Origin: Cryptomeria japonica
Taxonomy: Eukaryota > Streptophyta > Pinopsida > Cupressales > Cupressaceae
Direction of reading: 5' to 3'
Length of the DNA: 64,000 bases
Assembly: GCF_030272615.1 (NCBI RefSeq)
Contig: NC_081406.1
Span: 397,564,439 to 397,628,438, forward strand
How positions within the stretch are numbered: position 1 is the stretch's first letter; each line of letters begins with the position of its first letter. The notes below the pieces were generated by a model. It had not been told where the DNA came from, searched no databases, and worked only from the letters and a program-made list of their open reading frames with translations. The translations under genes and the position numbers were made by a program. Of the stretch, positions 48,035 to 60,000 are shown piece by piece.

Positions 48035-51000
48035 GTGTCATTCCATTTTCTATGTAAACACTAATTAGGTCAATTTTAGGGCTATGTTGGCATGATCTTG
48101 CCCCTTGATTCTAAATGAATCTTGTCCATTCATTTCTTTTGAGACTCTATATATACCCCATTGCCTCTCATTTGTAAGAGAGAGATTTCAGAATTGTCGC
48201 CTATACGCTGCAGATTTGAATACAACCATTGAAGTTTGGTGATTTTGTTTCAGCGTTGTTTGCATTTGTGGTTCTCATTGCCTCCAAGTTAGATTAGAAT
48301 TTTGTAATATTCCCTCTAATTTTTTCGGTTTTTGAACACAACAAATACCATAATGCACCCGTTAAAGTTAGGAAATATAATCTCGATACTGCTGAAAGTA
48401 ACCCTTCCACTTTCTGATCACCAAGAGCCCAATGTGGGAAGGTGAGAGCATACGGTGATAAGGGGTTCGTTAGCTCACTGATCTACTGGAAATTACAATG
48501 CAAGTACAATACTGGGCAGCAAGCTAGCCCCTTCCACTTTTCAACGAGATGAAGACCAAGAACTTGGCGGTAAACCAGCCAAGGTAACAAGAGCATAACC
48601 AGAACCAAATCACTATACCGCTTATGCAACGGGAGGAATTTTACATAAAAACTATCACTCAACCGCATATTTCAGCGGGAGGACAATATCACTCAACCAC
48701 TTACTCAGTGGGAGGACAAAGTTGAATTACAAACATGAAGGCGGCTAAGCCATCCTCTTCCACTTGTTCAGTGGGAAATACCATATAATGCAACTAGAAT
48801 GATTGATCAGTACTACTGAAACAATCTTACAAAGATGAGATGCGAGAGAAGATAGAGTTAAGTACATATGTCAAGTATTCATTATCAAATTCACACCACA
48901 AAATCACTACTTTCTGTTCTGAAACCAAAGTCCATAAATCACATAACCAGCCACACCAAATCCACTAAAAAGCTCGTAACTTTCTCAAAACTGAATGAAA
49001 TCATGCCAAACCAAATGCAAATGAATGGTATAACTTAGGCGATCAGTTCAATACCTTGAAACAGCAGCTTGAGAGTCACAAGGGTGATGCACGCAACCCA
49101 ATGCAAATCTAGAAATGGCGATTTAGCTGAATATTTTGATTTGCAACCATAAATTGGAGAGTTCCCCAAATGCCACGCCAATGTAGAAGAACTATTGCCT
49201 CTCCAATACGCTTCCAATGAGCCTTCACCCAAAACGATGCACCCAACACGCTAACTACAAGCAAAATACACTTCCAACCAACACACACCAGCAACTCCAA
49301 AAAATGCAGCAGCACACAACTCATCAAAATCACACCCAATGCAATCCCAAGTACACCAAGTAGCTCACAAATTCAAACCACAACTATGAGTGATATCTCA
49401 CACTCAAAACTAGAAAGAAAGATCTAGGAGGTTTTCGCCCTCGAAGAAGTTTGGAGTCATTCCTACAGCATAACGATAGATATTCTCTAGATACCAAATG
49501 AGAGGCCAAGCACCTGTATTTATAGATTTTTTCCTCTAAAATTCAAATGCAAATGGTGCCCAAAACCATTGAAATTCAATTTCATTTCATGTCATAGCCT
49601 CCCCTAGACATGGCGTTAATTTTCCCAAACTCCCTAGGCAAAGTTCGAACTTTTTCCTAGGTGACAACTTTGCAATATAAAATAATATAAACATGAAATA
49701 TTTCATCTTTCTCAACACCACCTTTTTAATGCCACTGACTTAGGAAAATAACAATATTGCTAGCAGATAGATATTTTTCCGAAGTTGCTCATAACACAAT
49801 TAATCAGTAATAAAAATAATTAAATATCAAACCTTAGGATAAGGAATTAATATTTAATTAAATAACTTATAACTCCAATACTGATTAATACCAAAATCAA
49901 GGATGAAGTTGTGTGATGAAGACCACTGAACTGTGCTGAGTCAAGACCCTGTCCGAGACTGCTAAAAATAGAAATGCTCAACACAGCCACTTACTAAAAA
50001 TAGTAAGTCAAGAAAACTGCTCCGAAAAACATAATCTTTGCACCTAGAGAAAAAGCTTGGAAATCTCAGTAGAACTGCATCAACCAAACAGCCAAACCCT
50101 AACTTACTAAAAATAGTAAGTTTTGACTTCGCCAAAGAATCAAATACATGTTATGCCACCTTGGAGTTCATGGAAAACCCAGAAGGAAACCATAAGCATA
50201 ACTAAAGAATTCCCTCCTGACAAACCCTAAAAATCTCGTGCAGAACTCCACAAAAGTTGGAAACCCTAATTCTCCTTTCCAAATAGCCTACAGGTCTCCA
50301 GAATAGGCCAACGGACCATTGAATGCACATCACTGAGAAGGGGACATTACAAATTTGTTTTCAAGTTTCTTAGATTGAATGAGGAATTGTTGAATGCATT
50401 TGTGTGGAATCCATTTAATCCATACCACTAGCTTCTTGTTGATTGTAGGTTTGATCAACTGGAATATTATTGAACTTAACTTCAATTGTTGCACATCCAT
50501 TGTTATGCATTGCCTCAATGGTATCAATGTTTGATGGTGATTATTTTAACATCTATGAAATTTACCTTAGATGATTGCACTAAGCTTGTGTCAAATAGTT
50601 CATTGATAGTGAGACCTTGCCTAGTAGGATTCCATTGAATTGTTCTTTGCCTCTTGCATTCTAGGTTTTAGAATAGAAATTCTTAAACCCTATTCCTTTT
50701 GTCCTTTTTCTAAAATCCTTGTTAGATTAGATCAAGAACTCAATTGCAAAATCCTAAGTCATCGGCAAAACCTATTCCAATTCCAAATCCATGAAATGAA
50801 CTCCAAATTTGAACAATTACGTAAGTCCCCAAGTAGCATATCACATCAAGCCATTGAGTTACCCACATGTCAAGAGTTGACCATAGAAACCTTGCAATAG
50901 TCTTAGTTGATCAGATATTCAAGATCTGAGGTGATTTTGTTCAAGAGGGGGTAAAATACTTTGGTATTTTATTTTGTGTTCGTATGTGCATAAAACACAC
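48035..51000 (+). promoter_or_regulatory. LTR promoter region K3, split by solo LTR A2
   Basis: Own sequence is 48035-48302 and 50352 to about 51000. CTATATATACC at about 48147-48157 follows the phrase ending CCATTCATTT shared with K1 and K2, and CTCTCATTTG follows. After the A2 insertion the leader continues, with GTAAGTCCCC near 50821 as in K1. It directly follows gene H2, as a 3' LTR would. Confidence 0.5.
48303..50351 (-). mobile_element. Family A solo LTR (copy A2)
   Basis: The plus strand begins TGTAATATTCCC and ends GGGGACATTACA, 2049 bp, with AATTT at 48298-48302 and 50352-50356. The reverse strand has TATAAATACAGG at about 49514-49525. Two copies of the perfect palindrome CTTACTAAAAATAGTAAG occur near 49991 and 50101. 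It is uninterrupted, and so is the reference that proves the B1 and D insertions in A1. Confidence 0.9.
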
Positions 51001-51223
51001 ATCAATAGGAAAGATCAATGGGGTTGTATTACATCTCAACAAGCAAAGATTTACCTTTCATGGGCACTTGCCAATGCAATAGCACCCAAATATATAATTG
51101 AAAATTGCCACATATCATTCACCAATGGAAGCAACTTGTCTTCATTGTCAATCGTACTTAAGAATGGGATAGTCAAGCACTTAGGGCAGAGCCCATTATA
51201 GCTGCTTAGCTTATTTTGCTAGC
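51001..51223. other. Unassigned DNA
   Basis: A 75-codon plus-strand frame crosses it but shows no recognisable domain. Confidence 0.3.
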
Positions 51224-52706
51224 AGTAATGTCCCTTCTTGGGATATACCAGATTTGTGTCCAAGAGAAATACCAGTATATACCAGATTTGTGTCCAAGAG
51301 AAATACCAGTATATACCATAATAGCTATTGAACGTAAAAGAGAAATAAGAGAAATAAGCTTAACATAATAGCTATTGAACGTAAAAGAGAAATAATCAAT
51401 TAACATCAATGAAATGATCATGATGATTCCTATTGATAAACAACATCACTTAAATGCATTTGATCCATAGTAAAGCTTGCTTCCCAACAGCCAATTACAT
51501 TAGGGATTTGATGGGAAAGTATGATAGGGCGTCAGGAGACTGTTACCCACAACTAAGCCCAAAGGCGCGGAACATCCAACCAAGACAATTCAACCTCTTG
51601 GCTCACAAGTGGCAGGACCTCCAGTCCATCCAACTTGGGGTGGTCTACTTAATTGAGGGAACTGGTCTACTGCATCTTCCTACTATGTTTCCTTACAAAT
51701 CTCATATATGATTTCTGGTAGGGAAATTAATTGATTGATTGCTAAGTCTAAGAATCTTGATGGATTGGCAGTTTAATTCAATAAAAAAATTGATGCTTCC
51801 TAATCGATTTAATAACAAATAATAGATTCAACCATATTGCATACCAATCACCTTTACCCAAATATTATAGTTGCCCGCCTTTCTTCTGAATTAAACTCAA
51901 ATTCTGATTTCTTATTAGTTTGACTTTCTGATGTCAAAACAAATGTTGTTACCAAATCATTCCATACATAAACTTACTAAATTCAGGCTGTTAATATTAG
52001 ATCAGATTCTGCATCTTATTTGTCTTATTTTCTGCTCTTACTCAGTTCTGATCTTAATTTATCTCTCCCTTATCTGCTTGACCATTCGATCTTCATCCTT
52101 CCTAGATGCCTTCTGAAAATTAGTCTTCCTTCCTTTTATACCCTCCATAATGGGAAAGGGTCATACCTTTTTGTCCTAAAAGGATACACCTATTTGCAAT
52201 AGCTGTCCCTTTTAAAGAGTCACAACCCTTCCATATACAACCGTTGTCCCAAGAATGGGTCATACCTTTTAAAAGAGCAACTTGAAGGCAAATCATGCCT
52301 CTTCATAAAGAGTATTGTTTATACATATTAACTCTTTAGGAATCGCACCCTTTGAAGAGTATTTTCTTTAATGAAAACATCTCATAATAATAAGTCAAAT
52401 CGCATCTCTTGAGGAGGTGTTTCTTTAACAAAATATACTGCTGTTAGTTTAACAATTTGTACTCTAATATTTCTGCCAGCGTATTAATTGTGTGATTGTT
52501 AGGTAATCACATCCTTTGCAGAATAAACTTGTAATCAGAATGGCACCTCTTGATCAGTCTTTGACAATAATTAGGTTGTTTTATAACTTTTTACACCTAT
52601 GGGAAAATAATCACTAAACGCACCTGCATAATACACTTGAATCATGTAAAAATGCAAGTCCCATGGGTGTTGGGTTAAGTCCTAGTTTTAAAGAGGGGAC
52701 ATGACA
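51224..52706 (-). repeat. Family B-like 3' LTR (copy B3), minus strand
   Basis: The plus strand ends GGGGACATGACA at 52706, the complement of the B tip; its other end is AGTAATGTCCC at 51224 (expected TG changed). On the minus strand the sequence just before the LTR reads AAGCAATTTTGCGAAGGGTG, the same coding end and purine tract as before A3. Motifs of the type AATCGCA(C/T)C(T/C)(C/T)TTGA(A/G)GAG recur at about 52257, 52294, 52344, 52405, 52505 and 52539. A 34-bp unit is present twice in tandem at 51243-51310, and a 31-bp unit at 51317-51347 and 51364-51394. Confidence 0.6.
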
Positions 52707-53597
52707 GTCCACCCTTCGCAAAATTGCTTGTCTTTAAGCAATGATCATGAAAGGAGTGTTCAAGATGACCCCCATTATGAAAGGCCTTGGGTTTTGAAAC
52801 TTGTAAATTTCCTTTTTATGAAAATCTATCACACAATTCGCTTCTGCCTCACTACTCTGATATTATCATAAGTTGTCAATTTGAACAACTTAATCAAGGC
52901 ATAGAAAATTTGCAAGGATTCTAATTTTAAGACAAGTTTTCTCTCATCTTTCTAAGAGAAGGAACAAGGTCATCTCATAATAGGATCAATGGTATTAGCA
53001 AGAGATTTGGTTGGCCCTGTCATGGAAATCTCTTGAGTCAAAAGCAGGGTGAGATTTCCACATGTTAAGATGAGGATTAGAAGCATGACACACATCATGG
53101 CCTTAAATGCAATGTTCTTTTCTGAAATTAAATCATATCTTCTTTGATTCATTTCTGTTATTCTTACATTTGTAATTAGACCAATCAGAGAGCTTCCAAA
53201 ATGCTTCTCTCTCATATGCATGATATTAGAATTTGACCTTAAAGATAAGGAGGATTATCTTGATCATGTTAGTTAAAAGATTCTGATCATTTATCAAGTC
53301 AACTCTAGGTAGGTCTGTGTTGTGTTATGTATACAAGTTCATGTATTCATTTTGTATAAACTATTTGGAACATGTTATTTCTTCCTGGTCAGGACATTAA
53401 GGTAATTGATTAGTGGGGCAAATGGGTCTTCATCTAATCCATCTGAATTCCTAGAAATAAGGTGATCAGATCAGTTACAATATTCACCTTGCCTAGTCTT
53501 GTGGATAATCAAAAGAATGGCAGGATTTAGGGGATTCTCATACAATCCTTTATCCTGAAACTCTGTGTAGTCAAGGTTGTGACCCAAGAGCATGCTG
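52707..53597 (-). pseudogene. Decayed internal region next to LTR B3
   Basis: Only the first 30-40 bases (minus strand) match the coding end seen before A3. Beyond that no frame or motif is recognisable. Confidence 0.35.
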
Positions 53598-54173
53598 AAT
53601 AGGAAAAATTACAAACATTGTTAGAATCATATGGCATCAAATTGTATTGTGACTGAACTATGATATTCAAACTTGTGCATTGTGTAGAGATTGGGCACAT
53701 GTATCTCCTTCTTCGTTGCTTGTTTTTCTTTAGATACCTTCTCCCTAATTCTTTCACAGAATCTGCAAATCAACTCCTCATGATCTGCTCTTATCATACT
53801 TTAATTCTTTTAGACTCTTAGCATAACTGTATGTTATATCTCTTTTGATTTTGTACTTACTTCCTTCTCATTGGCCTGCTGGTCTAATAGGAAAAATTAC
53901 AAACATTGTTAGAATCATATGGCATCAAGTTGTATTGTGACTGAACTTTGATATTCAAACTTGTGCATTGTGTAGAGATTGGGCACATGTATCTCCTTCT
54001 TCGTTGCTTGTTTTTCTTTAGAGACCTTCTCCCCAATTCTTTCACAAAATCTGCAAATCAACTCCTCATGATCTGCTCTTATCATACTTTAATTCTTTTA
54101 GACTCTTCGCATCACTGTATGTTATATCTCTTTTGATTTTGTACTTACTTCCTTCTCATCGGCCTGCTGGTAT
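53598..54173. repeat. 288-bp direct tandem duplication
   Basis: Two copies, from 53598 and 53886, each starting AATAGGAAAAATTACAAAC, differ by only a few bases, so the duplication is recent. Confidence 0.9.
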
Positions 54174-55189
54174 ATATCAGATATATCTTCTTATCTTGCA
54201 TGCACTACACACACAGTTCTCATCTAAACATATTTATTTTTATATCTTTCTAAGATGGGCAATTTCCTATAAACATAACTCTCAAATATAATAATTGCAC
54301 CTTTTCATTTCTGCCTTCTTAATGTTTGTTTATATTAATCACTATATTATATTATGTGAATCATTGTCTAACATAAGCACCTCCTTTAATCGCCCCTTGT
54401 CTTCAATAACCAAAGCGCTACCTTTCTTAAGCATGATTGCTGCCATAGTATACAGTGATTGCTGCATTATTAATATTCACTGCTTTTGGTAAAACAAATC
54501 GCTTCATATCACAATGTAATCAATGTTCTTCTATAATGGAAATCACTGCTTATTTCCTACGTATTTATCTGGGACACTATAGCATGGCCAAAATCATTAA
54601 ATCTGTAATGGATATCCCTATCCCTTGAGCTTGTTGTCTTCTTAGTATACTAAACTATTTCATTATAATCGACATTAACTCTTGTTTTGGGGGACATATG
54701 GGAGATTCTAGATTCTGCACATCATGCAATGCCTAGCAAGTAGTAGAGAATGGTGTGGGTGTTAATATTGAAACAAAGCTGGACAGGAAGTAGAAATATC
54801 TCCCAGCTTTGCAGCTAAAGACTATTGGACATGTGCAAAATGTGTATAGACATGCTATAAAATCCACAGTTTCAGAATGTGCAAGTGATATTGTCAAATG
54901 TAGAGGTGATAAAACTCAAAACATTACTTAAATGACTGCACAATGAATAGAAAATTGAAGTCAATCTATGAGGCTTTCAATGGCTTTCAGAAGGGTTTAG
55001 AATAAGAGGCAGACATTTACATTTGTTTTGAATGCTGTATAATGTGAAATAATTTTAAACTTCCAATTGCTTACAATCATGTTATAACGGTGTCTTTTAA
55101 CTTTCTTGATAAGATCAGGTTTCAAGGCAGAATTTGAAAAGCTTGTATAAAGTCTAGATCTAAGCATGAGTAAACATGCTGAAAACAAA
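54174..55189. other. Unassigned DNA
   Basis: AT-rich; no gene or repeat supported. Confidence 0.4.
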
Positions 55190-55690
55190 TGAGACATGAA
55201 GCAAACACATAAATACACGTAAGACATGATGCATACGCATAAATACACGTAAGATACATATAATGCTCAAACTATTCACATAACACGTGAGGTATACACA
55301 TAAATGTACATAAGGCATGAAGCATACACATAAGGCATGTAGTATACACAAATAGATGTAAGGCATGAAGCATATACATAAATGCATGTAAGGCATGAAG
55401 TATACACATAAATCTACGTAAGGCATGAAGTATACACATAAATAGATGTAAGGCATGAAGCATATACATAAACGTACGTAAGGTATGAAGTATACATGTA
55501 AAGGTATGAAGTATACACATAAGTACGTAAGGCATGAAATATACACAGATGTACAGCATGAAGCATATACATAAATATATGTAACGCATGAAGTATACAA
55601 ATAAAGGTATGAAGTATACACATAAATATATCTAAGGCATGAAGTATACACATAGATGTAAGGCATGAAGCATATACACATGTAAGGTAG
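55190..55690. repeat. Minisatellite, about 17 units near 30 bp
   Basis: Units of the type GGCATGAAGTATACACATAA followed by A.NTACGTAA run up to the first base of the G5 LTR. Some units are shortened to about 20 bp. The period is often a multiple of three, so all three minus-strand frames stay open; these are not genes. Confidence 0.9.
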
Positions 55691-56832
55691 TGTTGTGACC
55701 ATTTCACACATCGCCCCATCGCAAATGGGGACCCCCTCTTTTTGCTCGTTTTTCCCTCGTTTTTTGCCTTCGTTTTTAGGATTTTGTTAGTCAGTCAGTT
55801 GTCTGAATTTAGGGTCAACCCTTAGGGTTTTCATTTCTATCTTTTCAGGCCAGAATCCAGTCGTTTTGAGGACTTTTGAGCTTCCTTTTCGAAGGATGCT
55901 AATTTTGAATGCAATGAATTCACCAGAATGGTCTATTTTCAATTGGAATTTTGATGCAAAGCTTAAATTTGTCTAAGTGTTGGAGATGAAATGTGAATTT
56001 TTGTCCGATTGAATATTTTTGACCAAATTTTGACCTTTTTTGATTTTGATCCGAGGCATTGGAAATGACTTGTTGTCGCCTTGTGAAGTGTTAAAATGTG
56101 TAAAATCATGATATTTTGGCCTGTAGGAGCAAAATCGCTCCTGTCCCTCTGTGAAGGACGGGAGCTCGTTTTCAAATATCTTACTGTCCCTGCAGAGTCA
56201 AGATGAATTTCGAGTTGGAAGTAATGGAGAAAGGCGAGATCTTTCCATTGAATATAGATTGAAGATTTTCATGAGCACAGAAGTGCCTCCAGGAGCAAAA
56301 TCGCTCCTGTCCCTCAGTGAAGGACCGGAGCTACAAATCAAATTTTGTTTTGTCCTTGCAGGATTTCAACAACTTGACGATTTGAAGAGGTCCAAAGGAA
56401 GATGTTTTATCAGATGAATATAATTTGAAATGCAAATATGAAGAAGAATGGTCCAGAATGGAAAATCGCTCCTGTCCCTCTCCAGGGGACCAGAGCGATG
56501 AGGTACGTCCTCTTCATTTTCATAATTTTGGCGCCAAATAAACATTTCAAATTTTCCTTAAATGCTAAAACCGATAAGTTTTGAAAATCCAATTAAATTC
56601 GCATTTAATATGGCGTTAGTCATTTATTAATTATTTTGCCTTTATTAAAATCGAAGTTTACAAATTAAAAAACGGAAGGCATTTAATTAATAATGAATTT
56701 AATTATTAAAAATCGAATGGAGCGCTCATACATGGAGGTCGGCCTTGTTATTTAATTAAAAAATCATTTAAAAATCGTTTGAAATTGTTATATTTTACCA
56801 AGTCGGCCTTAGTAAATGGAGAGGTGCAAGCG
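55691..56832 (+). repeat. G5 5' LTR, U3 part
   Basis: The tip has CCCCATCGCAAATGGGG (55714-55730) followed by ACCCC. Three hairpin units follow: AGGAGC-aaaatc-GCTCCT with GGACGGGAGC (56125-56165), the same with GGACCGGAGC (56291-56331), and ATCGCTC..GTCCC/GGGAC..GAGCGAT (56465-56499). In the first two, GCTCC can pair either upstream or downstream. The shared part of the two LTRs runs at least to 56819. Confidence 0.85.
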
Positions 56833-56842
56833 CTATATATAG
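56833..56842 (+). promoter_or_regulatory. TATA box of G5
   Basis: CTATATATAG followed by a G-run, at the end of U3 and about 250 bp before pol. Confidence 0.7.
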
Positions 56843-57094
56843 GGGGGTGAAAACTATTATTTTCACATCATTATTTTATCCTTCTACATGCGAATTGAGG
56901 AAAACGAAGATAGTGCGAAGTGTGTTCGAAGAGGTGCGAATTCCATCCAAGGTGGCGTAAGCAATCAAAGGTGGTGCGATATTTGAAGACCTTCATTTGA
57001 GCGAATTTGCTGAGAGTGGAAGACCACGTTAAAGGTGAACTTGAAGATCACATTGAAGACAAAGGTGGCGAAATTGATATCTTGAGGAGATAAC
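56843..57094 (+). other. G5 leader without recognisable primer site or gag
   Basis: This 252-bp stretch must hold R, U5, the primer site and any leader. I see no TGGTATCAGAGC-like sequence and no room for gag. GGTGGCG and GGTGCGA repeats occur. A deletion may have removed the LTR end, primer site and gag together, or the primer is an unusual tRNA. Confidence 0.5.
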
Positions 57095-60000
57095 GTGAGT
57101 CTACCACTCTATGAGTTGCTAAAGGTGTCAGAAATTAAAGATGCGGTGATCAATAGCCTAAGTGAGCCTAGTACAACAAGGTCAAATGTTCAAGCCACTA
57201 TCAATATGACTCAAGAGGAAGGCGACTCCCAAGGACAATCTGAACAAAATGAATGCATGGTTCAAACAATAACCTTCCCAGCTAAAAAGGAAGATATGTT
57301 GGAAGGAAAAGTATTACTCAAAAGAGGCGAGACTAAGAAAACTCAGCCTACCATCAAGGAAGGCTTCGCTACTAATCAGACTCTTCCAGAAAGGGAAGTC
57401 GTAACTAAGAAAGATGTGGTTAAAAAAGGAAAATCCACAAACAAAACAGATCACTCAAAAGAGGAGAGTCTAACAAAGAACAATCATTCAAAGGTTAATG
57501 AAGTCAAATATCAAGAACACAATGGCGATTCTTCAGCTCCTTCTCAAGGAAAGGACGAACCGGCCCCGTTCTTGCTATCAGTTAGAATATTTGGAAAATT
57601 ATTGCACAATTGCCTTTATGATTCCGGAGCCTCAAGCAACGTGATGCCTCTAGCCGTTTGTCAAAGACTTGGAATAACTCCCACACCTACCAAGAGGAAG
57701 GTCACTCAGCTTGACAAGACAGAAGTTCCAGTCATGGGAGAATTGAACAACATCCACATGCAATTGGCCGCGGATCCAAGAGTCCAGAATTTTATAGATA
57801 TTTCAGTAGTGGATATTCCAGATTCATATGGGATGCTCCTAAGTCGAGATTGGTCGCGAAAATTGAATGGATATGTATCGACCGATTTTGCACACATGTG
57901 GCTACCATGGAGAGGAGTCCCGAACCAGATTAAAATTGATAGCACTCCAAGGTTGAGGTTGATGATAACTGAATATGGGGAAGACAATGAAGTCCTATTT
58001 TTAGAATCCGATCTAGGAACGTACAAACCCAAAGTGGAGGAAGTCTTGATGATACAAAATATACAAGATGAAGATACCCAGCAAGAAGTCATAGAATCGA
58101 CAGAGATGGTTATTGAAAGCAATCAAGGATCCGATCAAGAGGATGAAGGGATGTTTGAAAACTTCAGAACGTTCGTACAAAGAAACATCCAGCAAAGTGT
58201 ACAGCTTGGCAATATGGCGTCCGTCCGAGATTTGCTTCTTCCGAATTGGTGTAGAATTCACAATGTCGTCCACTCAGAATTATCTTGTGCTTTATGCCAG
58301 ACCGCATTGGAGCAAATATACAAAAGAGTCCCACAGACACTACTTATGGAAGAAATTCAAGATTCAGAAGATGAGAGCTCTACGGAAAACGAAGTCTTAT
58401 CCGATACATCATCTGAAAGTCAAGAAAGTCCAAAAACAGAAAATCAAGAAAATCAAATATGGACATTAAGGTTCGACGGATCTAAATCCAAACAAGGATC
58501 TGGAGCTGGTTATGAATTGATTAGTCCAAAAGGAGAAACATACCTTGCCGCTCACAGATTGCAGTTCCCTTGCACCAACAACGTAGCAGAATATGAATCT
58601 TTGGTTCATGGATTACTGTTAGCCATCCAAAAGGGGGCGAAGATACTGCAAGTATATGGAGACTCAGAAATTGCAATAAGGCAAATCAGGAAGCAATATG
58701 TTTGCCATGACAAAAGATTAACCAAGTACAGAAATCGAGTCTGGGATCTAATTGAAAGTTTTGATGCTTTCAATATCAATTCAATTTATAGACATCAGAA
58801 TCAAGTGGCCAATTCACTTGCACAGGCCGCAAGCTCATTGATTCCATTAGCAATGGAAGGATTGAAGAAGTTTACAGTCGAATTAGTATCGGTTCCTTCA
58901 GTCCCAGATAACATTACCAATTTCCGAGTGTTCGAAGACGACAAGCATATTCTGGACTTCCTAACCAACACGGACGTCTTCTTAACACAGATCATAGATG
59001 AAGAAGAGGCAGGTGAAGCGGAGTTTGACGCTGAAGGTGTCCTGAATTTAAAGACAAACACTATTCCAAAAGGAATGGTAGAATTAGAAAGGATTTTCGA
59101 TCCTGACAAGCTAAAAGAAAAGAAAAATCACAGCGTAGAAGGCAATATGTGTGATACAGTTAATCTAGGTGATGATATACAAACTAAGAATGTCTTCATG
59201 GGAAAGTCCTGCACAGCGACCGAAAGAAATGGAATCCTGAAGAACATGAGGGACTTCCCAGATGTCATCGCATGGAGCTATGAAGATCTCAAGACCTACG
59301 ACACTGCAATTATCACTCACACAATCCCGTTGAAACCAGGAAGCAAGCCATTCAGGCAAAGACAAAGACCCGTCAACCCTTTGTTAGAACCGCTGATATA
59401 CCAAGAGGTGAAGAAGTTACTCTCAGCCAAGATCATCTTCCCAGTAAGACATTCGACGTGGGTCGCCAACCTGGTACCTGTTAGAAAGAAAAATGGAGAG
59501 ATCAGATTGTGTGTTGATTTCAGAAATCTTAACAGAGCATCAGAAAAAGATAATTATCCGTTACCATCATTAGATGAAGTGTTGCAGATCGTCAATGGAT
59601 CGCAGATGATGTCCTTCCTAGATGGATATTCAGGATACAATCAAGTCCTAGTCGAACCTGAAGATCGACTGAAGACCGCTTTCACTACCAAATGGGGAAC
59701 GTTTGCCTATAAGAGAATGCCTTTTGGACTCATAAACGCCGGGGCCACATTCCAGAGAGCTATGGATATCGCTTTCAGAGATTTAATTGGTAAATGCATT
59801 ATTATATACATGGATGACATCACAGTTTTCTCCAGGCAAAGAGAAGATCATGTGGACGACTTAAGAAGAGTCTTCCAAAAATGCAGAAGATACGGTGTCT
59901 CCCTCAATCCAAAGAAATGCATATTTGGGGTCACAGAAGGAAAGCTTTTAGGACATGTCATTTCAGAGAAGGGAATATCTATTGATCTTGAAAGAGTAAA

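Noticed and set aside
43146-51000. G4, H2 and K3 as one complete element with matching LTRs
   Set aside because: The promoter part of G4 (42000-42250) does not match that of K3 (48035-48157), and K3 has no TGTTGTGACC tip.
55160-55719. Long minus-strand reading frames (up to 183 codons) rich in Tyr, Cys and Met
   Set aside because: They are the three open frames of a minisatellite with a period near 30 bp; the repeat explains the lack of stops.
57095-57580. N-terminal 160 residues of G5 pol as a reduced gag
   Set aside because: Hydrophilic Lys/Glu/Ser/Thr-rich linker with no capsid-like helices and no Cys-His knuckle.
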